A stretch of DNA of 64,000 bases from Hyphomicrobium_A sp963724945. Lineage in GTDB: Bacteria; Pseudomonadota; Alphaproteobacteria; Rhizobiales; Hyphomicrobiaceae. Both the position numbers and the translations under genes were made by a program. Under the pieces are notes generated by a model. It was not told where the DNA came from, ran no database searches, and saw only the letters and a list, made by a program, of their open reading frames with translations. The stretch is taken from positions 124,001 through 188,000 of the forward strand of contig CAVRWL010000003.1 of assembly GCA_963724945.1 (NCBI GenBank), read 5' to 3'. This document shows positions 18,134 to 27,602 of the stretch, one piece after another; the stretch's first letter is position 1; every line of letters starts with the position of its first letter.

Positions 18134-19090
18134 GTGCGCAGTTTCGGAGAGCTCAGCGAAGCGGAGATCTTGGCGCTCGCGATCTCGCTCGAGGAGGAGG
18201 ACCAGCGCGTCTACCTCGAGTACGCGCACGGGCTGGGCGAGCGCTACCCTGCCTCGGCCAAGGTCTTCACCGCGATGGCGGCGGAGGAAAGCGAGCACCG
18301 GCGCCGCCTGATCGAGCTCTACCGCCAGAGGTTCGGCGAGCACATCCCGCTCATTCGCCGCCAGGATGTCCGCGGCTTCGTCAAGCATCAGCCGATCTGG
18401 ATGGTGCAGCCGTTGGGGCTCGACAAGGTGCGCCAGCAGGCGGAGGTGCGCGAGTACGAGACGCGGCGCTTCTACGAGCAGGCGCAGGCGCGCGCCACCG
18501 ATGCCGGTATTCGCGAGCTCTTGGGCGACCTCGCTGCGGCGGAGGCCGGGCACGAGACGCTTGCCGCCAAGCTCGGCGAGACGCATCTGACGACGGACGC
18601 GCGCGCGGAGGAGGCCGAGGTGCAGCGGCGCATATTCTTGCTGCAGATCGTGCAGCCGGGACTCGCCGGTCTGATGGACGGCTCGGTGTCGACGCTGGCA
18701 CCGCTGTTCGCCGCCGCGTTTGCAACGATGAACACTTGGGAGACGTTCCTCGTCGGGCTCGCGGCCTCGGTCGGCGCCGGCATCTCCATGGGCTTTGCCG
18801 AGGCGCTGTCCGACGACGGCGCGCTCACGGGGCGCGGCCACCCGTGGCTGAGGGGCACCGTCACCGGGGCCATGACCTCGGTGGGCGGCATCGGCCACAC
18901 GCTGCCCTACCTGATCGAGGACTTCCGCATCGCGACGACGGTCTCCATCGGGATCGTGCTGATCGAGCTGTGGGTGATCGCCTGGATCCGCGCGCGCTAC
19001 ATGGACACCAAGTTCCTGCGCGCCGCCTTCGAGGTCGTGGTCGGCGGCCTCATCGTGTTCGCCGCCGGAATCCTGATCGGCAACGCCTAG
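18134..19090 (+). CDS. mbfA: Membrane-bound ferritin / iron exporter MbfA
   Basis: The 318-residue fusion has an N-terminal ferritin-like/rubrerythrin domain (residues 1-165), with di-iron carboxylates in ISLEEEDQRVYLEYA, AAEESEHRRRL and VREYETRRFYEQA. A C-terminal VIT1/CCC1-type transporter domain (residues about 165-318) has several membrane segments and GLMDGSVSTLAPLFAAAF. This architecture is that of MbfA, which exports iron and protects against peroxide in Bradyrhizobium and Agrobacterium. The start is GTG 18134, eight bases after CAGGAGGG. The upstream Irr box supports iron control. Confidence 0.92.
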   Translation: MRSFGELSEAEILALAISLEEEDQRVYLEYAHGLGERYPASAKVFTAMAAEESEHRRRLIELYRQRFGEHIPLIRRQDVRGFVKHQPIWMVQPLGLDKVRQQAEVREYETRRFYEQAQARATDAGIRELLGDLAAAEAGHETLAAKLGETHLTTDARAEEAEVQRRIFLLQIVQPGLAGLMDGSVSTLAPLFAAAFATMNTWETFLVGLAASVGAGISMGFAEALSDDGALTGRGHPWLRGTVTGAMTSVGGIGHTLPYLIEDFRIATTVSIGIVLIELWVIAWIRARYMDTKFLRAAFEVVVGGLIVFAAGILIGNA

Positions 19091-19263
19091 CCCATACGTC
19101 GCACCCGAACGAAATCGCCTCAACGATTTCAGTCGCTTCGGCGTTGGGGCGCGAAAAGCAGCGGACACGACCGCCGCGCCGTCTTGACGCGGCCACACAG
19201 GCAGGCATGAGTCCCCCGGCAGTCCCTTGACCTCAACCCCCAATCAACCCCGAAGGAAGGGCG

Positions 19264-20700
19264 ATGCACGCTTTGAGATTCTGCGCGGCGCTCCTCGCGG
19301 CGCTCTTGGCCGTGGCGGCCGTCGATCCCGTAGCGGCCCAGTTCATCGAATCCTCGCCGGCCTTCAAGCCGAAGGTGCCGGTGAAGAAGCCGACCGAGCG
19401 CCAAGCCCCGGCGCCGGCCGTCGAGGAGCAGGCCGCCGAGACGCCGCCCCCGGCCGCCGTGGCTCCACCGGCGAAGATAGAGCTACCGAAGTCGGCCACG
19501 ACCGTCGCGGTCGGCACGGTGCCCACATTCAAGCAGCGCGCGCCCTACCCGCCGCCGAACGACAACTGCCGCAACACCGAGAGCTTCCACACCTGGCTCG
19601 CCCACTTCAAAGAGGACGCGGCCGCGGCCGGCATTCGCCCGCGCACGATCAACGCCGCGCTCGACGGCATGGGCGTCGACGGCAAGGTGATCGCGCGCGA
19701 CCGCCGTCAGGGATTTTTCGCGCAATCGTTCTGGACCTTCCAGGGCAAGCTCGCGACGAAGAACCGCGTGGTGAGCGGACGCAGAAAGATCAAGCAGCAC
19801 GAGGCCGTGTTCGCGCGCGCGCAGCGCAAGTTCGGCGTGCCCGCCTCCGTCATCACCGGCTTCTGGGCGCTCGAAAGCGACTTCGGCGCCGGCATGGGCA
19901 AGTTCCCGATCATGCCCGCGCTCGTCACGCTCGCCTACGACTGCCGCCGGCGCGCGATGTTTGAGGAGGAATTGAAGGCCGCGCTGCAGATCATCGACCG
20001 CGGCGACATGACGCCTGCCCAGATGATCGGCTCGTGGGCGGGCGAGATCGGCCAGACGCAGTTCCTGCCGACGCGCTACATCGACCACGCCATCGACTTC
20101 GACGGCGACGGGCACATCGACCTGTTCCGCGACGACGCCGACGTGATCGGCTCCACCGCCAACTACATGCACCACCTGGGCTGGCGGCCGAACGAGCCAT
20201 GGCTGGAGGAGGTGCGCATCACCCAAGAGCTGCCCTGGCAGCAGGCCGACCTTTCGATCAAGCTGCCGCGCTCCAAGTGGGCGGCCTGGGGCATCACCTA
20301 CCCCAACGGCCGGCCCGTGCCCAACGACAACATGCCGGCCTCGCTCTTGCTACCCATGGGCCGCTTCGGACCGGCCTTCCTCGCCTATCCCAACTTCGAC
20401 ATCTACACGGAGTGGAACAACTCGCTCACGTATGCGACGACGGCCGCCTATCTGGCGACGCGCATCGACGGCGCCGGGCCCATGAGCCACGGGAACGGGC
20501 AAATCCCCGAGCTCTCCGACGCCGACACCAAGGAGGTGCAGCGCTTGCTCGCCGCGCGCGGCTACGACGTGGGCAAGATCGACGGCCTCATCGGCGAGAA
20601 GACGCGCGCTGCGGTCAAGGACATGCAGTTGAAGTACAAGATGCCGGCGGATTCCTATCCGACGCCGGAGCTGCTCTCGGCCCTGCGCCGCCGTGGTTAA
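19264..20700 (+). CDS. Lytic murein transglycosylase, MltB type, with PG-binding domain
   Basis: The 478-residue protein has a signal peptide (to about residue 25, VAAQ), then a proline-alanine linker. The SLT_2/MltB catalytic domain has FGVPASVITGFWALESDFGAG with the catalytic glutamate, and GSWAGEIGQTQFLPTRYI. A C-terminal peptidoglycan-binding domain (EVQRLLAARGYDVGKIDGLI) ends the protein. It cleaves glycan strands to anhydromuropeptides. ATG 19264 is preceded by GAAGGAAGGGCG. It forms an envelope-remodelling pair with the convergent L,D-transpeptidase gene. Confidence 0.92.
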   Translation: MHALRFCAALLAALLAVAAVDPVAAQFIESSPAFKPKVPVKKPTERQAPAPAVEEQAAETPPPAAVAPPAKIELPKSATTVAVGTVPTFKQRAPYPPPNDNCRNTESFHTWLAHFKEDAAAAGIRPRTINAALDGMGVDGKVIARDRRQGFFAQSFWTFQGKLATKNRVVSGRRKIKQHEAVFARAQRKFGVPASVITGFWALESDFGAGMGKFPIMPALVTLAYDCRRRAMFEEELKAALQIIDRGDMTPAQMIGSWAGEIGQTQFLPTRYIDHAIDFDGDGHIDLFRDDADVIGSTANYMHHLGWRPNEPWLEEVRITQELPWQQADLSIKLPRSKWAAWGITYPNGRPVPNDNMPASLLLPMGRFGPAFLAYPNFDIYTEWNNSLTYATTAAYLATRIDGAGPMSHGNGQIPELSDADTKEVQRLLAARGYDVGKIDGLIGEKTRAAVKDMQLKYKMPADSYPTPELLSALRRRG

Positions 20701-20876
20701 ACTGCGAGGCCGATTTTGAGGCTCCGTCGCGCCGCATCGTGCGAGCGCGGCGACGGCTGAGGCTGCGTAAGAAGTTGGCCGCGCCTCTTCTCCGACGTGA
20801 CTTACGCCTGCTGAAAGCGCCAAAGGTCAAAACTGTGATGGCGCGATCAGGGGCCTTGCAACCGGCGTGCCGTCAA

Positions 20877-22592
20877 TCACCAGAACAAACCCGGTTTCCC
20901 ATAATTTCTGCGGCGACGCTGCCGGCTATCGCCAGGTTGCTGGTCCGGGCTGGGCTGGTCCCAGAAGTTGAAGAAGCCGCCGGCGTCCTCCCATGGTTTG
21001 GGGGCAGAGACCGTCGGCCGGCGCGTTTTGAAGCCGCCCTGGGGCTGGTTGCTAAGCACCGCCACAAACTCGGTGCGAAAGTTGGTCTCGCGGCTCAGCG
21101 GCTCGTCGGAGACGATGATCGAGGAGCGCGGTAGTGCCGTCGGCGCGATGCGATCGAGCACCTCCTTCGGGATGCTGATCCGGTCGAGCGCGTCCTTGGC
21201 ATCGTCGCCGTTGTCGATCGTGACCACGCTCCAGCGAAGGCCCGCGTCGCCCGGTGCCATCGCCGTGAACACATGCGTGCCGATGGGCTTGTCGGGATCG
21301 CGGATCGTGACCGGAACCTCGATGCTCGCATCGAAGACCTCGCCTCCGTCCGGCCACGCCTTGTGCGTGTTGCGGCGCACGTAAAGCTTCTGCGTCGCGC
21401 GGCTGATGTAGACCGAGACCGGCTCGAGCGCGAGCTTTGCATCGTTCGCCGCTTTGGCGGTGTCGACCTTCCTCGTTGCGGCCTCCTTGGCGGCATCCGC
21501 TGCTTTGGCTGCGGCATCGTTTTTCGACGCCGCGTCGGCTTTGGCAGCGTCGAGTTTCGTGCCCGCTTCTGCAGCCTTGGCAGCGGCCTTGAGCCTTCGT
21601 TCCTGCGCCTTGGCCACGCGCGACTGTGCGGAGGCGACTGCCTTTTCGGCGTCGGCGAGATCTTCGTCGGCCGCGGATTTCTGCCGTTCCGCTTTGGTGG
21701 TCTCGGAGGCTTTGGCTGCGGCATCGATGTTCGCATCCGCATCGGCCTTGGGGGCGTCGAGTTTCGTACCCGCTTCTGCGGCCTTGGCGGCGGCCTTGAG
21801 CTTTTGCTCCTGCGCCTTGGCCTCGACCGACTTGGCCTTTTCGATTGCCTTCTCGGCGTCGGCGAGATCTTCGTCGGCCGAGGACTTGAGCCGTTCCGAC
21901 TTACGCAGCGCAGCCTTTGCAGATGCCGCGTCGCGCGCTGCTTGCTTCGCTGCCTTTTTCGTCTCGCCGACCGCCTTGGCGGCCTCGGCGGCCTCGCGAG
22001 CGAGCGTCTCGGCGCGCTCCGGAGCGGCAGCGACGGCCTCTGCATTCGGTACCAACAGCGCGGGGTGAGAAATCTCGATGGGAGTTGCGTCGTCCGGGGA
22101 AATGATCACCCGCATCCCGATCCGCGTCTTGTCGAACAGCTTCCTGGCAAAATCGTAGGGCATGCGTACGCAGCCGTGCGAGGCGGCATACCCCGGCAGC
22201 GGTCCGCCGTGGAACGCGATGCCGTTCCAGGTCAGGCGCTGCATGTGCGGCATCGAGGCATCGTCATAGAGGGTAGAGTGGTGGTCCAAGTCCTTCTCGA
22301 GAACGGCGAAGACACCGGCCGGCGTCTCGCGTCCCTTGATTCCGGTCGACACCGGCGCCCTGAATATCCAACCGTCAGCGTCATAAAATGTGATCTGCTG
22401 GGACTTGATCGACACGATCGCCATGATCGGCTCGCCGGCATCTCGCGGCGCCGTCTCTGCGGAAGGCGCCGACTGTCTCGCCGTGACCTCGGGGGGCAGC
22501 GCCGTCAGTGCGGCAACGGCCGCAATCGTTACGATGGCGGGTAGTCTCAAACGCCGAACTATTGATTGTGTCATCGTAAGTCGATCCGCCAT
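20877..22592 (-). CDS. Large L,D-transpeptidase with coiled-coil insert and second YkuD-like domain
   Basis: The 571-residue protein has an N-terminal signal/anchor (IVTIAAVAALTAL). A first YkuD domain (residues about 50-180) has the complete catalytic motif HGGPLPGYAASHGCVRM. A long alanine-lysine-glutamate coiled coil (residues about 190-385) follows, in which SADEDLADAEKA and LKAAAKAAEAGTKLDA each occur twice as tandem repeats. A second YkuD-like region (VSVYISRATQKLYVRRN ... IIVSDEPLSRET) lacks SHGCVR. It should form 3-3 peptidoglycan cross-links or attach proteins. ATG 22592 and 22574 are both possible starts. Confidence 0.85.
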   Translation of the reverse strand: MADRLTMTQSIVRRLRLPAIVTIAAVAALTALPPEVTARQSAPSAETAPRDAGEPIMAIVSIKSQQITFYDADGWIFRAPVSTGIKGRETPAGVFAVLEKDLDHHSTLYDDASMPHMQRLTWNGIAFHGGPLPGYAASHGCVRMPYDFARKLFDKTRIGMRVIISPDDATPIEISHPALLVPNAEAVAAAPERAETLAREAAEAAKAVGETKKAAKQAARDAASAKAALRKSERLKSSADEDLADAEKAIEKAKSVEAKAQEQKLKAAAKAAEAGTKLDAPKADADANIDAAAKASETTKAERQKSAADEDLADAEKAVASAQSRVAKAQERRLKAAAKAAEAGTKLDAAKADAASKNDAAAKAADAAKEAATRKVDTAKAANDAKLALEPVSVYISRATQKLYVRRNTHKAWPDGGEVFDASIEVPVTIRDPDKPIGTHVFTAMAPGDAGLRWSVVTIDNGDDAKDALDRISIPKEVLDRIAPTALPRSSIIVSDEPLSRETNFRTEFVAVLSNQPQGGFKTRRPTVSAPKPWEDAGGFFNFWDQPSPDQQPGDSRQRRRRNYGKPGLFW

Positions 22593-23358
22593 GCCAGTGT
22601 CATGTCCCCTCCCCCGGTTGATGCCAGTCCGTGCTTGCCTCGATCAAGTGTCAAAATCGTGCTGTCCGGATTGGCTGGCCCGTCTGGGCTTTGAATGTGC
22701 CCTTTGGGGGGCACTCGGTGCTTTGCCGAGGCGCGGGCCTGGCCCGGCAAAACGCTGCGTCGCCTGCGTGGACGTTCCACACCAAGGCGTCCGTCCGCTT
22801 ATCGCCCTAAACGGCCATGCAACAAACTAGTCCCCGCCCCTCTCTGCTCCCCCATACTCCCTTCACCCCTGCCCTCATGGGACGCTCAGCTGAGCGGCTT
22901 TGCGGGGCGGGGGCGGTGCCCGGTTGAGGCGGCGTCCGTACCGTCGCGGGCGTCTGTCGCGAGGATTAGCTCTCCTCGGATTCCGGGGCCGCGGATCGAG
23001 GCTGTGCGCAATGGCAACAGAGCGCACGGACGCCCGTCGGCAGCGGCGCTCCACTTGTCAGCCATGCTCCGCATGGATGCATTCGGCGCGCAGCAGCTCT
23101 AGGTTCTGGACGCGTGAGGCTCGGGCGAAGCGTCCCGAGCCGGACCGAAGGCCCGCTGACGATGTGACCGCACCCTCGGCACGGCATAGCAACCGGCGCG
23201 GGCGCCGCAAGGCTGCCCTGTGTCGCGACAGGATCGCAGCGCTTCGGCGCCCGCGCTCCCTTCGCTCTTTGACATCGCCCCGGGGCGCCGTGCGCCCGCG
23301 GGACCAGCCATCATGGGCAAACGCGTGCGCATCGCGCGAATGCGGTGCACGCTGGAAA
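22593..23358. other. 766-bp intergenic block with hairpins, no recognised gene
   Basis: Long open frames crossing here on either strand have GC-rich, arginine-heavy translations typical of antisense shadows. Inverted repeats seen are GTGCCC/GGGCAC (22697-22714), TTTGCCG/CGGCAAA (22722-22751) and GGCTCGGG/CCCGAGCC (23118-23141). None is followed by a T-run in a useful place. I find no match by eye to tmRNA, RNase P RNA or SRP RNA. Confidence 0.4.
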
Positions 23359-24726
23359 TCAATGCAGCTTCACGACCGGCTCGGTGCGGCGCGTGATCAT
23401 GCGCGAGAGCGTGTCCATCGCCACCTTGAACGGCCCGTGCAGCGCCATCTCGTGCATCTTGTAGAGCGAGCGGTACATGAGGCGCGCAAACAGCCCCTCG
23501 ATGAAGAAGCTCCTGCCCAGGATGAAGCCCATGAGGTTGCCGACCGTCGAGTAGTCGCCGAGCGACACGAGCGAGCCGAAGTCGCGGTAGCGGAAGGGCG
23601 TCAGCGGCTCGTCCTTCAAGCGCCGCTGCAGCTCGGTGTAGAGGTGGGACGCCTCCTGGTGGGCGGCCTGCGCGCGCGGCGGGATCGGCGCGTCGGCGCC
23701 CTTCGGCAGCAGATAGGCGCAATCGCCGAAGGCGAAGATGGCGGGATCGCGCGTCGTCTGCAGGGTCTCGGTGACGACGAGGCGGCCGTCGCGGGAGACC
23801 TCGAGCCCGTCGAGGTGGGCGAGCACGTCGGGGCCTTTGACGCCCGCCGCCCACACCACGAGCTCGGAGGGGATGAAGTCGCCGTTCTGCAGTTTCACGC
23901 CCTGTCCCGTCACCTCGACGACGCGCGAGCCGCATCTGATCTCGACGTTGAGGCCACGCAGGACCTCGGCGACACCTTTCGAGATGCGCTCGGGCAATGC
24001 TGGGACGATGCGGTCCGCCGCCTCGATCAGCGTGATCTTGATGTCCTTCTCCGGATCGATCCGGTCGAGACCGTAGGCGACGAGCCCGCGCGCAGTGCGG
24101 TGCAGCTCGGCGGCGAGCTCGGCCCCGGTGGCGCCGGCGCCGATAATCGCCACGTGCAATTGCCCGGGGCGCACGGGCCCTTCTTGCGCGAAGGCGCGCA
24201 CGCAGGCGTTGAGGAGGCGCCGGTTGAAGCGCTCGGCCTCCTCGGGCGTGTCGAGCATGATGGCGTGCTCCTTGACGCCGGGCGTGTCGAAGGCGTTGCC
24301 GACGCAGCCGATGGCAATCACGAGCGTGTCGTACTTGAAGGAGCGCACCGGCGTGATCTCGCGACCTTCCTCGTCGTAGGTGGCGGCGAGGAACACGAGC
24401 TTCTTCTTGCGGTCGATGCCGGTCATCTCGCCGTAGCGGAACTGGAAGCCGTGCCAGTAGCCCTGCGCTTGATATTCGAGCTCGTGGCGGCTGACGTCCA
24501 TGCTGCCGGCGGCGATCTCGTGCAGCAGCGGCTTCCAGATGTGCGTGCGCGCGCGCTCCACGAGCGAGATCTTGGCCTTGCCCTTCTTGCCGAGCTTGTC
24601 GCCGAGCCGCGTCGCGAGCTCGAGCCCGCCAGCGCCGCCGCCGACGATGATGATATGGGGCAAATCGCTGTCATCGCCCAAGGGCATGACCTTGGACGCC
24701 GCACCCTTGGCCTTCGTGTCGTTCAT
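23359..24726 (-). CDS. ndh: Type II NADH dehydrogenase (NDH-2)
   Basis: The 455-residue FAD/NAD(P) oxidoreductase has two dinucleotide folds, IIIVGGGAGGLELATRLGDKL for FAD and VAIIGAGATGAELAAEL for NADH, and the late FAD contact IFAFGDCAYL. The C-terminal amphipathic region (DYSTVGNLMG, FFIEGLFARLMYRSLYKMHE) anchors the enzyme to the membrane. It oxidises NADH and reduces quinone without pumping protons. ATG 24726 is preferred over 24816. It is co-directional with the pheT cluster but separated by a small membrane-protein gene. Confidence 0.9.
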   Translation of the reverse strand: MNDTKAKGAASKVMPLGDDSDLPHIIIVGGGAGGLELATRLGDKLGKKGKAKISLVERARTHIWKPLLHEIAAGSMDVSRHELEYQAQGYWHGFQFRYGEMTGIDRKKKLVFLAATYDEEGREITPVRSFKYDTLVIAIGCVGNAFDTPGVKEHAIMLDTPEEAERFNRRLLNACVRAFAQEGPVRPGQLHVAIIGAGATGAELAAELHRTARGLVAYGLDRIDPEKDIKITLIEAADRIVPALPERISKGVAEVLRGLNVEIRCGSRVVEVTGQGVKLQNGDFIPSELVVWAAGVKGPDVLAHLDGLEVSRDGRLVVTETLQTTRDPAIFAFGDCAYLLPKGADAPIPPRAQAAHQEASHLYTELQRRLKDEPLTPFRYRDFGSLVSLGDYSTVGNLMGFILGRSFFIEGLFARLMYRSLYKMHEMALHGPFKVAMDTLSRMITRRTEPVVKLH

Positions 24727-24924
24727 AGCTCGCGCCTTTTCCCCGATGCGGCCTCGACGGCCGCTTATAGCACCGCCGGCCGGCGCGTTGCGATGGCGCC
24801 GCTTAGCCGCACGCAATTGCGCGCTTGCGCCGCTCCGGCAGAGCGCACCTTAGCGCGAACGCGCCTCAACGCTAGCCGTGGTTTCAATATGCAGCGCGAG
24901 GACCGCGCCGTCGCCGAGCAGCGC

Positions 24925-25071
24925 TCAGGGCGTCGCCGGCTTGCCCACGTAGCCGTCGACTTGCACGGGCTTGCTGACGAACTCTACGTCCGCGAACACG
25001 AACATGTAGGCGAAGATGCCAATCAGGCACAGGACAAAGCCAATGACGATGAACTTGTGGGAGTCCAGCAT
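24925..25071 (-). CDS. Small single-span membrane protein, 48 residues
   Basis: The ORF begins MLDSHKFIVIGFVLCLIGIF, forming one clear transmembrane helix (residues about 7-27), followed by a polar tail ending VDGYVGKPATP. GGAG lies about nine bases before the ATG. Codon use matches a real gene, and it sits in the gap between pheT and ndh in the same direction. No family is recognised. It could be an accessory peptide of the neighbouring NADH dehydrogenase, but that is only inferred from position. Confidence 0.6.
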   Translation of the reverse strand: MLDSHKFIVIGFVLCLIGIFAYMFVFADVEFVSKPVQVDGYVGKPATP

Positions 25072-25167
25072 GCTTCGTTGCTCCGTCGGCCCGGCTTGGG
25101 CCAGCCCAAGCGGCCCATGAGAGCCCGCAGTTCCTCAAGAAATCTCTAATTGGCTCGCAGTGGATGA

Positions 25168-27602
25168 TCAGGCGCGAATTTCGCCGCCCGTCGCCTTCTT
25201 GACCGCGGCGATGATCTTCTCGGACACCGCCTCGATGTCCTGATCCGTCAAGGTCTCAGCTACCGGTTGCAGCGTCACCTCGATGGCGAGCGACTTCTTG
25301 CCTTCGCTGGCGAGCGAGCCGCCTTCGAACACGTCGAACACCGACACGATTTGGATGAGCGCCTTGTCGGCGGAGTGCGCGGCACGCACCACGTCGCTCG
25401 CTGCGACCGATCGATCGATCACGAAGGCGAAGTCGCGCCTGACGGGCAGCAGATCGATTGCCGCGAGCGGCGGCTTGGCGCGGCCCCTCGCCTTCTCCGG
25501 GGGCAGCGCTTCGAGGAAGATCTCGAAACCAACAGCCGGCGCATCGATGTCGAGCGCCTTGAGCGTTGCCGGATGCACTTCACCGAAGTGCGCCAGCACG
25601 AGCTTCGGGCCGAGCCGCAGCGTGCCGGAGCGGCCCGGGTGGTACCATGAGGGCGCATCGCGCGTGATCTGCGCTTTGCCCGGATCGAAGCCGAGGGCTG
25701 AGAGAACTGCGAGCACGTCGGCCTTGGCGTCGAACACGTCGACGTCGGCCGCCGCGCCGTCCCAATGGCGACCGCTGCCGGCAAGCTTGGCGGTGCCGGC
25801 GCGCACGCCCGAAGTGCTGAGAACCTGATCCTCGGGCGCGTCACCACGATAGGCCTGACCCAAGTTCGAACAGCCCTATGTCGGCAAAGCCGCGATTGCG
25901 ATTGCGTTTCACCGCGGCAAGAAGACCAGGAAGCAGGCTCGGGCGCATGGACGACATCTCGCTCGAGATCGGGTTGGCGAGCTCGAGCGCCGGCGCGCCA
26001 CCGCCGAAGGCTTCCGCCTCGGCGCGGGGGACGAAAGACCAGGTGATCGCCTCGATCAGACCGCGGCCCGCGAGCAGGCGGCGGGCGCGGCGGGCGCGGC
26101 GCTGGCGCTCGGTGAGCACCGGCTTGGCAATGCCCACTGCGCGCGGCAAGGGCGTCGCCGGCACGCGGTCGAGCCCGGCGATGCGCACGACCTCCTCGAC
26201 GAGATCGGCGGGGCCGTGGATGTCAGGCCGCCACGTCGGCACGGTGACCTTGACGGTCTTGGTCTTGGCGTCGAGCGTGCAGCCGAGCTTCTCCAGGATC
26301 GTCTTGATCTCGCTGTCTTTCAGCGTGAGCCCGGTGAGCTTGGCGACGCGCGCGAAGTCGAAGGGGATGACGCGCTTGGCCGCCGGCACCTTGCCCGCGA
26401 TCTTGGCCTTGGACGGCTCGCCGCCGCATAGCTTGAGGATCATGTCGGTCGCGAGATCGAGGCCGGGCAGCGACGAATGCCGGATCGACGCCGCGCTCGA
26501 AGCGGTAGCGCGCATCCGTCATCAGGCCGCTTCTGCGACCCGTCGCGGCGGTGCGCTGCGGATCGAAGTAGGCGCTCTCGATCAGCACGTTCTTCGTTTC
26601 CTCGGTCGAGCCCGAGGCTGCCCCGCCCATCACGCCGCCTAGCCCTAAGGGGCCGTTGTCGTCGGCGATGACGCACATCGCCTCGTCGATAAGGTGCTCC
26701 TTGCCGTCGAGGCCCAGGAGGGTCTCGCCGTTCTGACCGAGCCGCGCGCGCACCGGCCCCCAAAGCTTGTCGGCATCGTAGACGTGCAGCGGGCGCCCAC
26801 GGTCCTGGCTGATGTAGTTCGTCACGTCGACGAGGGCGTTGATCGGGCGCAGGCCAACGGCTTTCAGCCGGCTCTGCAGCCACGCGGGCGAGGGGCCGTT
26901 CTTGACGCCCTTGATGTAACGGCCGGCGAAGACGGGGCAGGCGTCGGCCGCCTCCTTGCTGAACTCGACCTTGATGGCGATAGGGCAGGCGAGCTCGCCT
27001 TCGACCTTGCCGACTTTGGGCTCGGGCTTGAGCTTGCCGAGCCCTGCGGCGGCGAGGTCGCGCGCGATGCCGCGCACGCCCGTGCAGTCGGGGCGGTTGG
27101 GCGTCAGCTTCACCTCGATCACCGGATCGGCGAGCCCCATGACGTCGACGTAGCGCGCGCCGATGTGCTTTGCCATGTCGGCTGGCAGCTCGATGATGCC
27201 CTCGTGCGCCTCGGACAGCTCCAGCTCCCGCTCGGAGACGAGCATCCCATTGGAGACGATGCCGCGCACTGGCCGCTTTTCTAAGGTGATGCCGCTGCCC
27301 GGGATGAAGGTGCCGAGCGGGGCGAACACCGCGATCATGCCGGCGCGCGCATTCGGCGCCCCGCACACGACCTCGAGCAGCGGGGAGCCCTTCTCGGTCT
27401 CGACCTGAACCACGCGTAGCCGGTCGGCGTTGGGATGCGGCTTCGCCTCGGCCACGCGCGCAATCGTAAAGGCGCCGAGCTTGGTGCTCGCGTCCTCGAC
27501 GCTCTCGACCTCGAGCCCGATCGCCGACAGCTTCTCGGTTAGCTCCTCGAGCGACGCTTTGGTGTCGAGATGGTCCTTCAGCCAGGACAGCGTGAATTTC
27601 AT
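25168..27602 (-). CDS. pheT: Phenylalanyl-tRNA synthetase beta subunit, two frameshifts
   Basis: The full-length product is about 810 residues: N-terminal MKFTLSWLKDHLDTKAS, a tRNA-binding domain (VAEAKPHPNADRLRVVQVE), the B3/B4 editing region, B5 (TLEKLGCTLDAK), a catalytic-like core and a C-terminal FDX-ACB domain (RDFAFVIDRSVAASDVV). Two extra bases break the frame: a G near 26483 (native reading PAFV-LPGLDLAT) and a G in GGG near 25863 (native FELGQAYRGDAPEDQ). Removing both gives exactly 811 codons. As the subunit is essential, these must be sequence errors. It starts inside the pheS stop (ATGA overlap), coupling the two subunits. Confidence 0.92.

Noticed and set aside
21273..22544. 423-residue plus-strand frame with glycine-leucine repeats
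   Set aside because: The repeats mirror the coiled-coil codons of the L,D-transpeptidase on the other strand.
22593..23358. Known housekeeping RNA (tmRNA, RNase P, SRP) in the large gap
   Set aside because: The hairpins present do not show the conserved sequence landmarks of these RNAs.
22900..25149. 749-residue open frame on the plus strand
   Set aside because: It lies opposite ndh, is rich in arginine and histidine, and has no family resemblance; it is an antisense shadow of a high-GC gene.
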